A stretch of DNA of 64,000 nucleotides from assembly GCA_038146985.1 (NCBI GenBank), contig JAYQSQ010000001.1, positions 62,001 to 126,000 on the forward strand, read 5' to 3'. The position numbers and the translations under genes were made by a program. The DNA comes from JADHLJ01 sp038146985. Lineage in GTDB: Bacteria; Pseudomonadota; Alphaproteobacteria; Thalassobaculales; Thalassobaculaceae. This document shows positions 8,489-17,865 of this stretch, piece by piece (position 1 is the first letter of the stretch; the number at the start of each line of letters is the position of its first letter). A model generated the notes under the pieces. That model was not told the origin of the DNA, searched no databases, and saw only the letters and a list, made by a program, of their open reading frames with translations.

Positions 8489-9949
8489 TCAGGTGATTGG
8501 AAAAACGCCGGGCCGGGCTCTGCGATACGGCAGGGTCTCCAGCAAGGCGGGACCCCAGTCCGGTGTGTCTACGATGATGATCGCGGCCGCCTCGCGTTCC
8601 CAGACAGCGCGGAAGTGGGTCTTCGAGCGTAGCACCACGATATCGAAATCCCGGTGAGACATCCCGAACTGTTCGAATGGGTCAAGATTGATCGCCGACA
8701 GGTTCGCGGAGATCAGCCAGATGACGATGCCGCCGACCCTTATCACCGCGGTGGCGCCAAGCTCTACGGGACGGCCGCGTCCCATTTCGCCGCCCATCGT
8801 GAATCGTTTCTCGCCCGCCCATTCGACCGTCCCGGTCAGCGTCAGTGGACCGCCGGCCTTTTCGGAACTGTGGCTGCCGATGGTCAAGGTGACGGTGGCG
8901 CCGGTCCCGGCGGCGACCGCTGCGGCGGCGGCGTTCGGGTCCCAGATATAGGGGACGGCCGCCTTGAGGTGCGGCTCCCGCAAAAGGGCGCGCAGGGTAT
9001 AGGTGGAATCGTTCATCCGGTCGGCATGTTCCAGGATCACCACTGGCCTGTCGGCGCTCGCGGCTACGGTCTTGGCACGCGCCAGCCCGGCCTCCACGGT
9101 CAGGACGCTGTCGCGCGGGTAAAGCGCATTGCGTTGGGCCCAGATCCGCTCCGCCATGTGCGCGGCGGCTTTCTCTGCGGTTGCGGGGCTGCCGTCGCTT
9201 GTCGCCAGGATCGAGATGCCGATCTGCGCGACGTCGGCATAGGCGAAACCCATGACGATCGAGCAGTCCAGCAGGTCCGGATTCTCTGCCTCCAGCCGTC
9301 GCGCCTCCGCCATCAGGCCGCTTAGCGGCGCGACACGGGTAGCGGTGAAGATTGACGGCAGGGTCACCGGCACCTTGCGCAGCACCGTGAAAGGCGCCTG
9401 CTCGCCGCGCAGTTTGCCGGCTAGGATCTTTGTCACCCGGCGCGCGGTCTCGCCCATGTCCACATGCGGGCTCTCGTGATAGGCGCTCATGACATCGGCA
9501 AACTCCGTCAAGGCGGGATCGAGATTGCCGTGCAGGTCGAAGGCCACCCCGATAGGCAGCGTGCCGCCGATGCGGTGGCGCAATGCGTTCAGAAAATCCA
9601 GGTCGGTCCGCCCACCCACCGTCACCAGGGCGCCATGCAGTCCGAGAAGCAGCCCATCAATCTGGTTGCGAACCGCCAGAACGCCCTTGGCGATTTCGGC
9701 GAGAAAGGCATCGAAGGCTTCCTCGCTTGCCGCGGCTGCCGCGCCGGCTTCGGAATAGACAAGCGGCACGGCCTCGATCCCGAGTTCGGCGCAGGCATCC
9801 AGGAATCCGCCGGGCACGGTATTGGTCCCCGCGAAGGAGCCGGTAAGATCGCTGCCGCGCTTGACCAGCCGTTCGAACTCCCCAAGGCTTGTCGGTTCCG
9901 GCAAAAACGTCACGGACTCGAGATTGAAGCCGGCGATGGCGAAGCGCAT
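8489..9949 (-). CDS. M81-family metallopeptidase (MlrC-like)
   Basis: Resembles the microcystin-degradation protein MlrC: an M81 peptidase N-terminal domain (MRFAIAGFNLES, LLLGLHGALV, VAFDLHGNLD, MSAYHESPHVD with the metal-ligand His/Asp/His set) and a C-terminal MlrC domain. The natural substrate of most homologues is unknown. The start was set at MRFAIAGF because AGGAGA lies just upstream. The open frame continues 35 codons further without a better site. It converges on ftsB with a 19-base gap. Confidence 0.85.
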   Translation of the reverse strand: MRFAIAGFNLESVTFLPEPTSLGEFERLVKRGSDLTGSFAGTNTVPGGFLDACAELGIEAVPLVYSEAGAAAAASEEAFDAFLAEIAKGVLAVRNQIDGLLLGLHGALVTVGGRTDLDFLNALRHRIGGTLPIGVAFDLHGNLDPALTEFADVMSAYHESPHVDMGETARRVTKILAGKLRGEQAPFTVLRKVPVTLPSIFTATRVAPLSGLMAEARRLEAENPDLLDCSIVMGFAYADVAQIGISILATSDGSPATAEKAAAHMAERIWAQRNALYPRDSVLTVEAGLARAKTVAASADRPVVILEHADRMNDSTYTLRALLREPHLKAAVPYIWDPNAAAAAVAAGTGATVTLTIGSHSSEKAGGPLTLTGTVEWAGEKRFTMGGEMGRGRPVELGATAVIRVGGIVIWLISANLSAINLDPFEQFGMSHRDFDIVVLRSKTHFRAVWEREAAAIIIVDTPDWGPALLETLPYRRARPGVFPIT

Positions 9950-10092
9950 GGGCTGTCTCCTGATGTACGGTTGCGCAGTATCGCATCCCGCAGATGCTTG
10001 CGGCAGTCCCGGTGGCCTGATCGCTGTTGCCAATCGCTTTCCGGCTCGCGACACTGGCGTGGTGAGCCGGCGCCGCCAGAACGGAGAGAGTG

Positions 10093-11265
10093 ATGATCCC
10101 CAACGACTATCCGAGCCTCAATTTCGATCTCGGCGAGACGGCGGACATGCTGCGCGATACCGTGCGCTCCTTCGCCTCCGACGAAGTGGCGCCGCGGGCG
10201 AACGATATCGAGAAGGCGAACGATTTCCCGGCCGATCTCTGGCGCAAGATGGGCGATCTCGGGGTCCTGGGCATCACCGTCGAGGAGGAATACGGCGGGG
10301 CCGGCATGGGCTATCTCGAGCATGTGGTCGCGGTCGAGGAGATGAGCCGCGCCTCGGCGGCGGTCGGTCTCAGCTATGGCGCGCATTCCAATCTCTGCGT
10401 CAATCAGATCCGCCTCAACGGCACCGAGGAGCAGAAGCGCAAGTATCTGCCGAAACTGATCTCCGGCGAGCATGTGGGATCGCTCGCCATGAGCGAGCCG
10501 AGCGCCGGCTCCGATGTGGTGGGGATGAAGACCCGGGCGGTGAAAAAGGGCGACCGCTATATCCTCAATGGCACCAAGATGTGGATCACCAACGGCCCGA
10601 ACGCCGATACCCTCGTGGTCTATGCCAAGACCGATCCCGATGCGCACCAGCGCGGCATCTCAGCCTTCATCATCGAGAAGGGCATGAAGGGATTTTCCAC
10701 CTCGCCCAAGCTCGACAAGATGGGGATGCGCGGTTCCAACACCTGCGAGTTGGTGTTTGAGGATTGCGAGGTGCCGGAGGAGAACATCATCGGCGGCCTC
10801 AACCGGGGCGTGAACGTGCTGATGAGCGGGCTCGACTATGAACGCGCGGTGCTGTCCGCCGGGCCGCTCGGCATCATGCAAGCCTGCATGGACGTGGTGG
10901 TCCCCTATGTCCACGAGCGCAAACAGTTCGGCCAGGCGATCGGCGAGTTTCAGCTCATGCAGGGCAAGCTGGCGGACATGTACGTGACCATGAACGCCTC
11001 GAAATCCTACGTCTATGCCGTCGCCAAAGCCTGCGACCGGGGCGAGGTCACCCGTAAGGACGCCGCCGGCGCGATCCTCTACGCCGCCGAGAAGGCAACC
11101 TGGATGGCGCTCGAGGCGATCCAGTGCCTGGGCGGCAACGGCTATATCAACGACTACCCCACCGGCCGCCTGCTGCGCGACGCCAAGCTCTACGAGATCG
11201 GCGCGGGCACGTCCGAGATCCGCCGCATGCTGATCGGGCGAGAGCTGTTCAAGGAAACCGCGTGA
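10093..11265 (+). CDS. ivd: Isovaleryl-CoA dehydrogenase
   Basis: FAD-dependent acyl-CoA dehydrogenase of leucine breakdown, converting isovaleryl-CoA to 3-methylcrotonyl-CoA. It has the full three-domain acyl-CoA dehydrogenase layout at normal length: AMSEPSAGSDVVGMKTRA, KMWITNGPNADTLVVYAKT, GMRGSNTCELVFEDC, SGLDYERAVLSAGPLGIMQACMD (catalytic-Glu region of the isovaleryl subfamily) and CLGGNGYINDYPTGRLLRDAK. Two ATGs (10090 and 10093) follow a GAGAG site. The last bases overlap the next gene's GTG by four. Methylcrotonyl-CoA carboxylase genes, often adjacent, are absent. Confidence 0.9.
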   Translation: MIPNDYPSLNFDLGETADMLRDTVRSFASDEVAPRANDIEKANDFPADLWRKMGDLGVLGITVEEEYGGAGMGYLEHVVAVEEMSRASAAVGLSYGAHSNLCVNQIRLNGTEEQKRKYLPKLISGEHVGSLAMSEPSAGSDVVGMKTRAVKKGDRYILNGTKMWITNGPNADTLVVYAKTDPDAHQRGISAFIIEKGMKGFSTSPKLDKMGMRGSNTCELVFEDCEVPEENIIGGLNRGVNVLMSGLDYERAVLSAGPLGIMQACMDVVVPYVHERKQFGQAIGEFQLMQGKLADMYVTMNASKSYVYAVAKACDRGEVTRKDAAGAILYAAEKATWMALEAIQCLGGNGYINDYPTGRLLRDAKLYEIGAGTSEIRRMLIGRELFKETA

Positions 11266-12083
11266 TCCGAGCCGTTTTCTTAGGCATCGTCGCCTGTCTG
11301 ATCGCGTCGGCGGTGAATGCCGAGCCCGTCGCCTATGCCCGCTTCATCGTCGACGGCGAGATCAAGATAGGCGAGGTTCGCAACGACCGGGTGCTGGAGA
11401 TCGAAGGCGATCTCTTCGGCGAGCACAGGCTGAACCAGCACTTCCACTATCTCACGGACATCCGCCTGCTGGCCCCGGTCGAGCCGCGCAAGGTCTTTGC
11501 CGTGGGGCTCAACTACCGCAGCCATGCGGGCATGTCGGGGGCAGGAAAGCCCGAGATCTTCTACAAGTCGCCGACGTCGGTTACCGGTCCGGAGGCGGCG
11601 ATCCCTTATCCCGCCGATGCCCGCAGCCTGCATTACGAGGGCGAGATGGTGGTGGTGATCGGCAAAGCCGGGCGATTCATTCCGCGTGAACGGGCGCTCG
11701 AGCATGTTTTTGGGGTGACCGCGGGGAACGATGTTTCCGAGCGCGGCTGGCAGGGGGCGGACCTGCAATGGTGGCGGGCCAAGGGCGCGGACGGGTTCGG
11801 GCCGATCGGGCCGTATCTGGTGCGGGGACTGGATCCGGACAAGCTGATGCTGGAGACCCGCCTTAACGGCGAGACCGTTCAGCGCGAGGAAACCAGCGGC
11901 CTGATCCATGATACCGCCGCCATCATCAGCCATATCAGCCAGCACGTGACCCTGTCTCCCGGCGACGTGATCTTCACCGGCACCCCCGGGAGCACGAGGG
12001 CCATGAAGCCGGGCGACGTGGTCGAGGTCGAACTGCAGGGTGTCGGCGTGCTGCGCAACACGGTCAAGCGGGAGCGGCCATGA
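11262..12083 (+). CDS. Fumarylacetoacetate hydrolase-family protein with an N-terminal signal peptide
   Basis: FAH-fold C-terminal domain from about residue 65 onward: VFAVGLNYRSHAG, KSPTSVTGPEAAIPYP, LHYEGEMVVVIGK (metal-binding Glu region), VTAGNDVSERGWQ and DVIFTGTPGST. Family members hydrolyse, isomerise or decarboxylate acyl-pyruvate-type compounds. The GTG at 11262 overlaps ivd (GTGA) and gives a hydrophobic leader, IRAVFLGIVACLIASAVNA, followed by E-P, which looks like a cleavable signal peptide. Export is unusual for this normally cytoplasmic fold. The stop overlaps the next gene's start (ATGA). Confidence 0.82.
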   Translation: MIRAVFLGIVACLIASAVNAEPVAYARFIVDGEIKIGEVRNDRVLEIEGDLFGEHRLNQHFHYLTDIRLLAPVEPRKVFAVGLNYRSHAGMSGAGKPEIFYKSPTSVTGPEAAIPYPADARSLHYEGEMVVVIGKAGRFIPRERALEHVFGVTAGNDVSERGWQGADLQWWRAKGADGFGPIGPYLVRGLDPDKLMLETRLNGETVQREETSGLIHDTAAIISHISQHVTLSPGDVIFTGTPGSTRAMKPGDVVEVELQGVGVLRNTVKRERP

Positions 12084-12727
12084 GCGAACTTGAGGGTCTT
12101 CGAACCGGAACCGACGGCATCACCCGTTGCGGCTGGTGCGGCGAGCTTGAGGACTACCAGCACTACCACGACACCGAATGGGGCCGCCCCACCGCCGATG
12201 ACCGGACTTTGTTCCAGAAGATCTGCCTTGAGGGGTTTCAGTCAGGCTTGAGCTGGCTCACCATCCTGCGCAAGCGCCCGAGTTTCCAGGCCGGTTTCGA
12301 CAATTTCGAGTTCGACCGTATCGCGGAGTACGGCGACGGCGATGTCGAACGTCTGTTGGCGGATGCGGGCATTGTCCGTCATCGCGGCAAGATCGTCAGC
12401 ACCATCAACAACGCCCGCCGCGCCGTCGCCTTGCGCGAGGAAGCCGGATCGCTCGCCGCGTTCTTCTGGAGCTTTGAGCCCGACCCGGCAATGCGTCCGG
12501 CGGTCATGACCCATGCGGCGGCGCGGCAGTTAAGCCAAACACCGGAGTCGACCGCGCTGTCCAAGGCGTTGAAGAAACGCGGCTGGAGTTTCGTCGGCCC
12601 GACCACCTGCTATGCCTTCATGCAGGCGATGGGGATGGTCAACGACCATCTCGAAGGCTGCGCTATGCGGCCGGAGATTGAGGCGCTGAGAAAAGGGTTT
12701 GATCGTCCGCGAGCCAAGGGAAGCTGA
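12080..12727 (+). CDS. tag: DNA-3-methyladenine glycosylase I
   Basis: Removes 3-methyladenine from alkylated DNA. The N-terminus carries RCGWCGELEDYQHYHDTEWG, followed by the HhH-like DRTLFQKICLEGFQSGLSWLTIL with a conserved Glu. The zinc-type Cys residues near the start and the C-terminal VGPTTCYAFMQAMGMVNDH fit the Tag family. Length (215) is slightly above the usual ~190. It is translationally coupled to the FAH-family gene through an ATGA overlap, forming an ivd-FAH-tag unit. Confidence 0.93.
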   Translation: MSELEGLRTGTDGITRCGWCGELEDYQHYHDTEWGRPTADDRTLFQKICLEGFQSGLSWLTILRKRPSFQAGFDNFEFDRIAEYGDGDVERLLADAGIVRHRGKIVSTINNARRAVALREEAGSLAAFFWSFEPDPAMRPAVMTHAAARQLSQTPESTALSKALKKRGWSFVGPTTCYAFMQAMGMVNDHLEGCAMRPEIEALRKGFDRPRAKGS

Positions 12728-12759
12728 AACAGCTCTGGTGTTTCGGCAACACCTTGATA

Positions 12760-13687
12760 TCACGAGCCTAAGAGGAATATCGCGTATCCAACGATCAACA
12801 CCAGTATCGCCAACATCAAGCCGCCGATTCCCATGACCGAGGTGATTGGGAACGATTTGACCCTTGTGATCGGCAACGTGGCTCTGAAGAACGTCAGCAG
12901 TATGCCACCGGCAACAAATATCCAAATCCAAACCGAGGTGAAGTACGTCGTCAAAAACGAAATCGTCGTCATTTGCGTCGACGGTGCCGCTATCTCGAAA
13001 AACAGGTTCTCCAGTGATAGGTCGAAATCTACGATCTCTAGCTGAGCAACGAGCACCGTATCAAATATGTCGGCAAATTTTTCTATGAGAAAAGAAAACC
13101 GTACAGTTTTGATAATCATAATGTAAACAAAAAAAGAATGAAGAAATAAAATAGCCAATTAGAAATACCAATAAAGTGAAAACGCAATCTAATAATAGCA
13201 AAAATAATGTCCCTATTAATTTAGTCGATTTTGAATAAATTCCATCTTCCTGAAGAAGGCTTATTCTTGAAATAATCCACCTGGTTTCCAAAATTGAAAA
13301 ATAGTCAAATGCTATATTTATAAAAAATACTGCAAATAGAGATACGGTGGCGCCGGCGCTCTCCATGGTTACGGCTTCAACTAGGAATTCAATGTATGCA
13401 TCCCAATCATAAGTAGCTCTGATCAAAAATATGATGGCAAAAAGGAGAATGGAAACCATGGAGCACTTCAGAAAAGATATCCTTCTTGTATCTCCTTTAT
13501 TGAACAAACGATCAAAAATTGTCAGAAAGATGCTGAACCAGTTTTCGCTGATATGAACGACTTGATCTATTCTTTTACGGATCGGTGCCTTGCCGGTTTC
13601 GTTGATCCAGGAATCAAGACCAGTTCCCAGCGCGATCGCTCCCATGAAAATGGAGGAAGCAATGACGAGAGGGTCGAAAATTCCCAT
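12760..13687 (-). pseudogene. AT-rich multi-spanning membrane protein, split by a frameshift
   Basis: Two minus-strand frames together describe one hydrophobic protein of about 310 residues. The first runs from MGIFDPLVIASS with several membrane helices to IGYFISSFFF. The second continues with VYIMIIKTVRFSFLIEKFADIF and ends in helices finishing with ILVLIVGYAIFLLGS. They join if one base is dropped from a run of seven A (plus strand, 13129-13135). The start was chosen after a GGTGAG site. Base composition is clearly more AT-rich than both neighbours, suggesting acquisition from outside. I do not recognise a family. It could be a true pseudogene or a homopolymer sequencing error. Confidence 0.6.
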
Positions 13688-13850
13688 GATCTCACCATTA
13701 TGCAATTAGTGTGTATCTGCCCCGCTTTTTTATAGTAATTTTCACGGAACTTGGCAATGCCGTTTGATCTTGCTGCGGGACGTCGACAGTAAAATCCCTT
13801 TGTGGGATAATTTACCGGTACATGCGTCGATCCCTAGACTTGAGGTTAAG

Positions 13851-14231
13851 ATGATCGGAACCCGAATTTCTTCCGGATCGCCGTTCGAGGAGATGGCGGG
13901 GTATTCCCGCGCCGTCGTCGACGGTGACAGGGTCTATGTCTCGGGAACCACCGGGTACGACCCGAAGATCGGCGGTTTCCCGCCGACAGTGGAAGAGCAG
14001 GCGGTTCAGGCTTTCGCGGTGATATCCGCAGCTCTCGCCGAGGCGGGCACGACGCTGGAGAACATGCTGCGAATTCGGGTCTACGTGGCCAGCCGGGACG
14101 AGTTCGAGCGGATCAAGCCGATCATCAAGGCCCATTGCGAGGCGGCGCGCCCCGCCAACACGACCATCATCTGCGCATTGGCGAGCGAGGAGATGCGCGT
14201 CGAATTCGAGGTAACCGCTAGAGTTGGCTAG
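13851..14231 (+). CDS. RidA family protein
   Basis: Small (126 residue) YjgF/YER057c/UK114-fold protein. RidA enzymes hydrolyse reactive enamine/imine intermediates, and many paralogues have other substrates. Visible segments are MIGTRISSGSPFEEMAGYSRAVV, VYVSGTTGYDP, QAVQAFAVISAALAEAG, LRIRVYVASRDEF and EEMRVEFEVTA. The canonical R-x-x-V near the C-terminal Glu is modified relative to RidA proper, so it is best placed in an Rid subgroup. It converges on the monooxygenase gene with overlapping stops (CTAG). Confidence 0.82.
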   Translation: MIGTRISSGSPFEEMAGYSRAVVDGDRVYVSGTTGYDPKIGGFPPTVEEQAVQAFAVISAALAEAGTTLENMLRIRVYVASRDEFERIKPIIKAHCEAARPANTTIICALASEEMRVEFEVTARVG

Positions 14232-15952
14232 ACCCCCGGTCCGGGAACCGTCGCCGCCAAGGTGAAGTCGCCGGCCGGTATGAAGGCCGGCGGAGGCGCG
14301 TCGGCGGCGCCGCTCAACTTGAATCCTTCATAACCGTTTTCCCGCACGTTCTTGCAGATCAGGCGATAGCGCGTCATGCCGCCGGAATAGGGCATGAAGA
14401 CCCTGGGCTTGCCCGGCACGTTCGCGCCCCAGTACCAGGTTCCGCGCGCGAAGGGCATCAGGGTCGCGTGCGCCGCCTCGTTGACGTGAACCCGCCACTT
14501 CTCCATCGATTCCTCGGTGGTCTCGATGGTGGCGACACCCTTGTCCCGCATGTCGAAGAGGCAGTCGGTAATCCACTCCACATGCTGTTCGATCGCCACC
14601 GGCATGTTGCACAGCACCGACGGGCTACCGGGGCCGGTGATGGTGAACATGTTGGGGAAGCCGGCGACCTGCAGGCCGAGATAGGTGCGCGGTCCGCCGT
14701 CCCAGACATCGCGCAGGGATATGCCGTCGCGGCCCTGGATATCGATGTTCAGGAGCGGGCCGGTCATCGCATCGAAGCCGGTCGCCAGCACGATGATGTC
14801 GACCTCGTATTCCTCGCCGTTCTCCAGCAGCACACCCTTCGGCGTGATCGCCTTGATCGGGTTGTTCTTCACATCCACCAACTCGACATTGTCGCGGTTG
14901 AAGGTCTCGAAATAGCCGGTATCGATAGGCGGCCGCTTGGTCGAATAGGGATGGTCGATATCGGTCAGCAGAGCCGCCGTCTTGGGATCCTTCACGATCG
15001 AGCGGATCTTGGCCTTGATGAACTCCGACGCGGTGTCGTTGGCCTTCTTGTCGAACACGATGTCCTGGAAGCTGGCCCGGAACCTGAGGCCGCCGATCTC
15101 GTAGTAATCCTCGTAGATTTTCGCGCGTTCCTCATCGCTGACGTCGAAGACCCGGCGATCGGAGATCCGGAACGGGTGGCCGTTCGGCGTCGAGTGGATG
15201 ATCTTGCGGATTTCCTCGTGGTTCTCGCGGACGTATTTCTTGAACTCGTCGTCGAGCGGGTGGTTGTTCGCGGGAACGCTGTAATTCGCGGTGCGCTGAA
15301 AAATGAAGTGATGCTTGGCCTGGGCCGCGATCACCGGCGCCGCTTGGATGCCGGTGGAGCCGGTGCCGATCTGGGCGACCCGCTTGCCGGTGAAATCCAC
15401 GCCCTCATGGGGCCAGGTGCCGGTGTGGTACCACTTGCCCCCGAAGCTCTCCAGGCCCGGGAATTTCGGCGTGTTGGTTGCCGAAAGACAACCGACCGCG
15501 GTGATCAGATACGTGACCCGGAAACGCTCGCCGCCCTCGGTCTCGACGGTCCATTTGTTCGCGGCCTCGTCATAGCGCGCGGCGGTCACCCTTGTGCCGA
15601 ACTGGATATCCTTCTTCAGGTCGAACTTGTCGGCGACATAGTTCAGATACTTCACGATCTCCCAATGTTCGGGATAGCGCTCCGACCATTCCCACTCCTC
15701 CAGCAGCTCCTTGGAGAAATAGTAGGAATAGGAATGGCTTTCGGAATCGCAGCGCGCGCCGGGATAGCGGTTCCAGTACCAGGTGCCGCCCACACCGTCG
15801 CCGGCCTCGACGACCCGCGCCTGCATGCCGAGCCGGTCCCGAAGGCACAGCAGCTGATAGAGCCCGGAAAACCCGGCGCCGATGACCAGCGCGTCCAGCT
15901 CGGTGACGGCGCCTTTGGAGGGTGAGTGTCCGCTCGTGAGTCCTTCAGGCAT
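14228..15952 (-). CDS. Flavin-containing monooxygenase (Baeyer-Villiger type)
   Basis: A 574-residue class B flavoprotein monooxygenase. The N-terminal FAD Rossmann motif is VIGAGFSGLYQL. The BVMO fingerprint F-x-G-x-x-x-H-T-x-x-W-P is present as FGGKWYHTGTWP, followed by the NADPH motif IGTGSTGIQ. VGGTWYWNRYPGARCD is also typical of cyclohexanone/phenylacetone monooxygenases. It would insert oxygen next to a carbonyl using NADPH and O2. The natural ketone is unknown. It is monocistronic, with no adjacent alcohol dehydrogenase or lactonase in the usual arrangement. Confidence 0.9.
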   Translation of the reverse strand: MPEGLTSGHSPSKGAVTELDALVIGAGFSGLYQLLCLRDRLGMQARVVEAGDGVGGTWYWNRYPGARCDSESHSYSYYFSKELLEEWEWSERYPEHWEIVKYLNYVADKFDLKKDIQFGTRVTAARYDEAANKWTVETEGGERFRVTYLITAVGCLSATNTPKFPGLESFGGKWYHTGTWPHEGVDFTGKRVAQIGTGSTGIQAAPVIAAQAKHHFIFQRTANYSVPANNHPLDDEFKKYVRENHEEIRKIIHSTPNGHPFRISDRRVFDVSDEERAKIYEDYYEIGGLRFRASFQDIVFDKKANDTASEFIKAKIRSIVKDPKTAALLTDIDHPYSTKRPPIDTGYFETFNRDNVELVDVKNNPIKAITPKGVLLENGEEYEVDIIVLATGFDAMTGPLLNIDIQGRDGISLRDVWDGGPRTYLGLQVAGFPNMFTITGPGSPSVLCNMPVAIEQHVEWITDCLFDMRDKGVATIETTEESMEKWRVHVNEAAHATLMPFARGTWYWGANVPGKPRVFMPYSGGMTRYRLICKNVRENGYEGFKLSGAADAPPPAFIPAGDFTLAATVPGPGV

Positions 15953-16274
15953 GGCGAAACGATGCTCCCGGTTTCTGGATCAACGCGATGAATTTGGCGC
16001 CTTTTTGCCAGAAACCGGGCGCGGTGTCACACCCGAACGCCCCTCGCGCATGACATGAACACGGTTGAAATAACCGGGGGCCTAGCAAATAGCTTTAAAG
16101 CAGTTTTCTTCGTCGCCGCGCAGACGGGGACCTCTATACATCCATCGAACCTTGGTGTTTTTCGATCAAGCACTGAGAGGTGCCCGCCTGCGCGGGGACG
16201 ACGGTGAATCTAGGCTCGGCGCTCCGACCCGAAGGGGTATTGCGATTTGTGAGGTCTAAAGCAAAGCTCGAACC
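15953..16274. repeat. Intergenic region with an imperfect palindrome
   Basis: No gene is supported here. The right half contains an imperfect inverted repeat: arms around 16110-16134 and 16176-16203, each with a CGTCG...CGCGCAG core, separated by about 40 bases. It resembles the dispersed palindromes seen elsewhere in this window. The promoter of the monooxygenase gene should lie at the left edge. Confidence 0.5.
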
Positions 16275-16964
16275 TCACCCCTCGACGATCAGCTTCGCCA
16301 GCGCAGCGGGTTCGCTCAGCATCGGGTAGTGGCCGGTCACCAGTTCGTGCCAGCGGGCGCCGAGGGTGTCGGCGGCGCGGCGCTGGTGGGATTGCGGCGG
16401 GTTGACGCTGTCGGTGCAGTAGATCACGGCAGCGTCCCATTTCTGCCCCCAGAAACTCTTCAACTCCACCGGGTCGCGCATGCAGGCGATCGGGTGGAGC
16501 GTATAGCGATCGATGGCCCAGGAGCGCACCGGCTCCTCCAGGTCCTTGAACAGGCGGCCGACCACGTCCGAGCGCGGCGGGCCGGAGGCGAGATGGGTGT
16601 TGATCGCGGTCTTGCGGTCGACGAAATCGGCGATCCGCTCGCCGTCCTGGAGCGCCAGCGCATCGGCGAAGACCACGCGCCCGATCCGCTCTCGCGCCAT
16701 CTCGGCGGCCTTGGCCATGACCATCCCGCCGGAACTGGTGCCGACCATGATCGCCTCGTTGATGTCTTCATAGAACAGGAGGTTGGCAATCTCGTCGGCA
16801 TGGGTCTCGGTGGTGATGCCGGGCCGCAGCTGGTGGCGGCGCTCGGCGCAGCCCTCGAGCGTGGGCGTATAGACCATGTGGCCGGCCTCGCGCAGGATCT
16901 TGGCGGTGGGCTGCCAGATCCAGCCGCCCTGATAGGCGCCGTGTATCAGTACGATGGTGGCCAT
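16275..16964 (-). CDS. Alpha/beta hydrolase (esterase-like)
   Basis: Compact alpha/beta-hydrolase of about 229 residues. Oxyanion-hole segment IVLIHGAYQGGWIW, nucleophile elbow VGTSSGG, acidic residue region near GERIADF/FADALALQDG, and a C-terminal catalytic His in LVTGHYPMLSEP. It resembles the plant-esterase/EstC group that acts on small esters, and the substrate is unknown. The ATG (MATIVLIHG) lies after GGGAGG, a ribosome site embedded in the last codons of the upstream reductase gene. The two are therefore co-translated. Confidence 0.83.
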   Translation of the reverse strand: MATIVLIHGAYQGGWIWQPTAKILREAGHMVYTPTLEGCAERRHQLRPGITTETHADEIANLLFYEDINEAIMVGTSSGGMVMAKAAEMARERIGRVVFADALALQDGERIADFVDRKTAINTHLASGPPRSDVVGRLFKDLEEPVRSWAIDRYTLHPIACMRDPVELKSFWGQKWDAAVIYCTDSVNPPQSHQRRAADTLGARWHELVTGHYPMLSEPAALAKLIVEG

Positions 16965-16968
16965 GGTT

Positions 16969-17865
16969 CTATTTCCTCCCGATGACGCTGACATTCGCCA
17001 GCTGTTCGTAAATCTTGATCACGGCGCTTGAGTCTTCCTTGTTGAGGCCCGCGGTCCGCGCCATTTGGTAGATCTGCTGACTGACATTGGCCATGAAGGT
17101 GGGCACGCCGATATCCTTGGCATAGGCGGTGATCAGTTCCTGATCCTTGTAGACGATGTCCATGGTGCCGCCGGGGGTGAAGTCGCCGGACATGATGCGC
17201 GGCACGCGGAAATCCACCGCCGCGCTGTCGCCGGAACTGACCTTCAGAACGTCGTACATGGTCTGCAGCCCGATGCCGGACTTGGCGCCGATGGTCAGCC
17301 CCTCCAGCAGCACGATCGTATTGGTGATGCCGAGCATGTTGTTGATGAGCTTCATCACCAGACCCTGGCCCTGCTCGCCGATGTGAAAGGCGTGCTCGCC
17401 CACGGCATCGAAGATGTCGCGGCATTTCGCGAAGGTCTCGGCCTCGCCGCCGACGATGACCGACAGCGTCCCCGCCACGGCCTTCGGTGTGCCGCCGCTG
17501 ATCGGCGCGTCGAGCATCTGCACGCCCTTGGCGTTCAGCTCCTTGGCGATGGATTTGGCGACCAGCGGATCGATGGTCGACATGCAGAGCACGATATTGC
17601 CGGCTTCGACCCCGTGAATGATGCCGTCCGCCCCAAGGATGACGTCCTGGGCCTGCGCCGTGGTTTCGACCAGGCAGATCACCCGCTCACAGCCCTCGGC
17701 CGCGCCCTTGCTGGAGGTGGCCTTCTCGGCGCCGGCGGCGACCAGCGCGTCGACCTTGGCCGAGTCGATGTCATGCACCACCAGCGGGATGCCGGCCTTC
17801 AGCATGTTCAGCGCCATCGGCCCGCCCATGGCGCCGAGCCCGATGAAACCCGTCTTGTTGCTCAT
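16969..17865 (-). CDS. NAD(P)-dependent beta-hydroxyacid dehydrogenase (3-hydroxyisobutyrate dehydrogenase/GarR type)
   Basis: A 298-residue member of the 3-hydroxyisobutyrate/tartronate-semialdehyde reductase family. The N-terminal nucleotide motif is GFIGLGAMGGPMA, the substrate loop is DAPISGGTPKAVAGTLSVIVGG, and the catalytic lysine lies in GLVMKLINNML. The specific substrate is uncertain among 3-hydroxyisobutyrate, glyoxylate/tartronate semialdehyde and similar acids. It is first of a two-gene unit with the alpha/beta hydrolase. Confidence 0.87.
   Translation of the reverse strand: MSNKTGFIGLGAMGGPMALNMLKAGIPLVVHDIDSAKVDALVAAGAEKATSSKGAAEGCERVICLVETTAQAQDVILGADGIIHGVEAGNIVLCMSTIDPLVAKSIAKELNAKGVQMLDAPISGGTPKAVAGTLSVIVGGEAETFAKCRDIFDAVGEHAFHIGEQGQGLVMKLINNMLGITNTIVLLEGLTIGAKSGIGLQTMYDVLKVSSGDSAAVDFRVPRIMSGDFTPGGTMDIVYKDQELITAYAKDIGVPTFMANVSQQIYQMARTAGLNKEDSSAVIKIYEQLANVSVIGRK

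Noticed and set aside
12730..13740. Prophage or integrative element in the AT-rich islet
   Set aside because: No integrase, transposase, attachment repeats or phage genes are visible; only one membrane gene is present.
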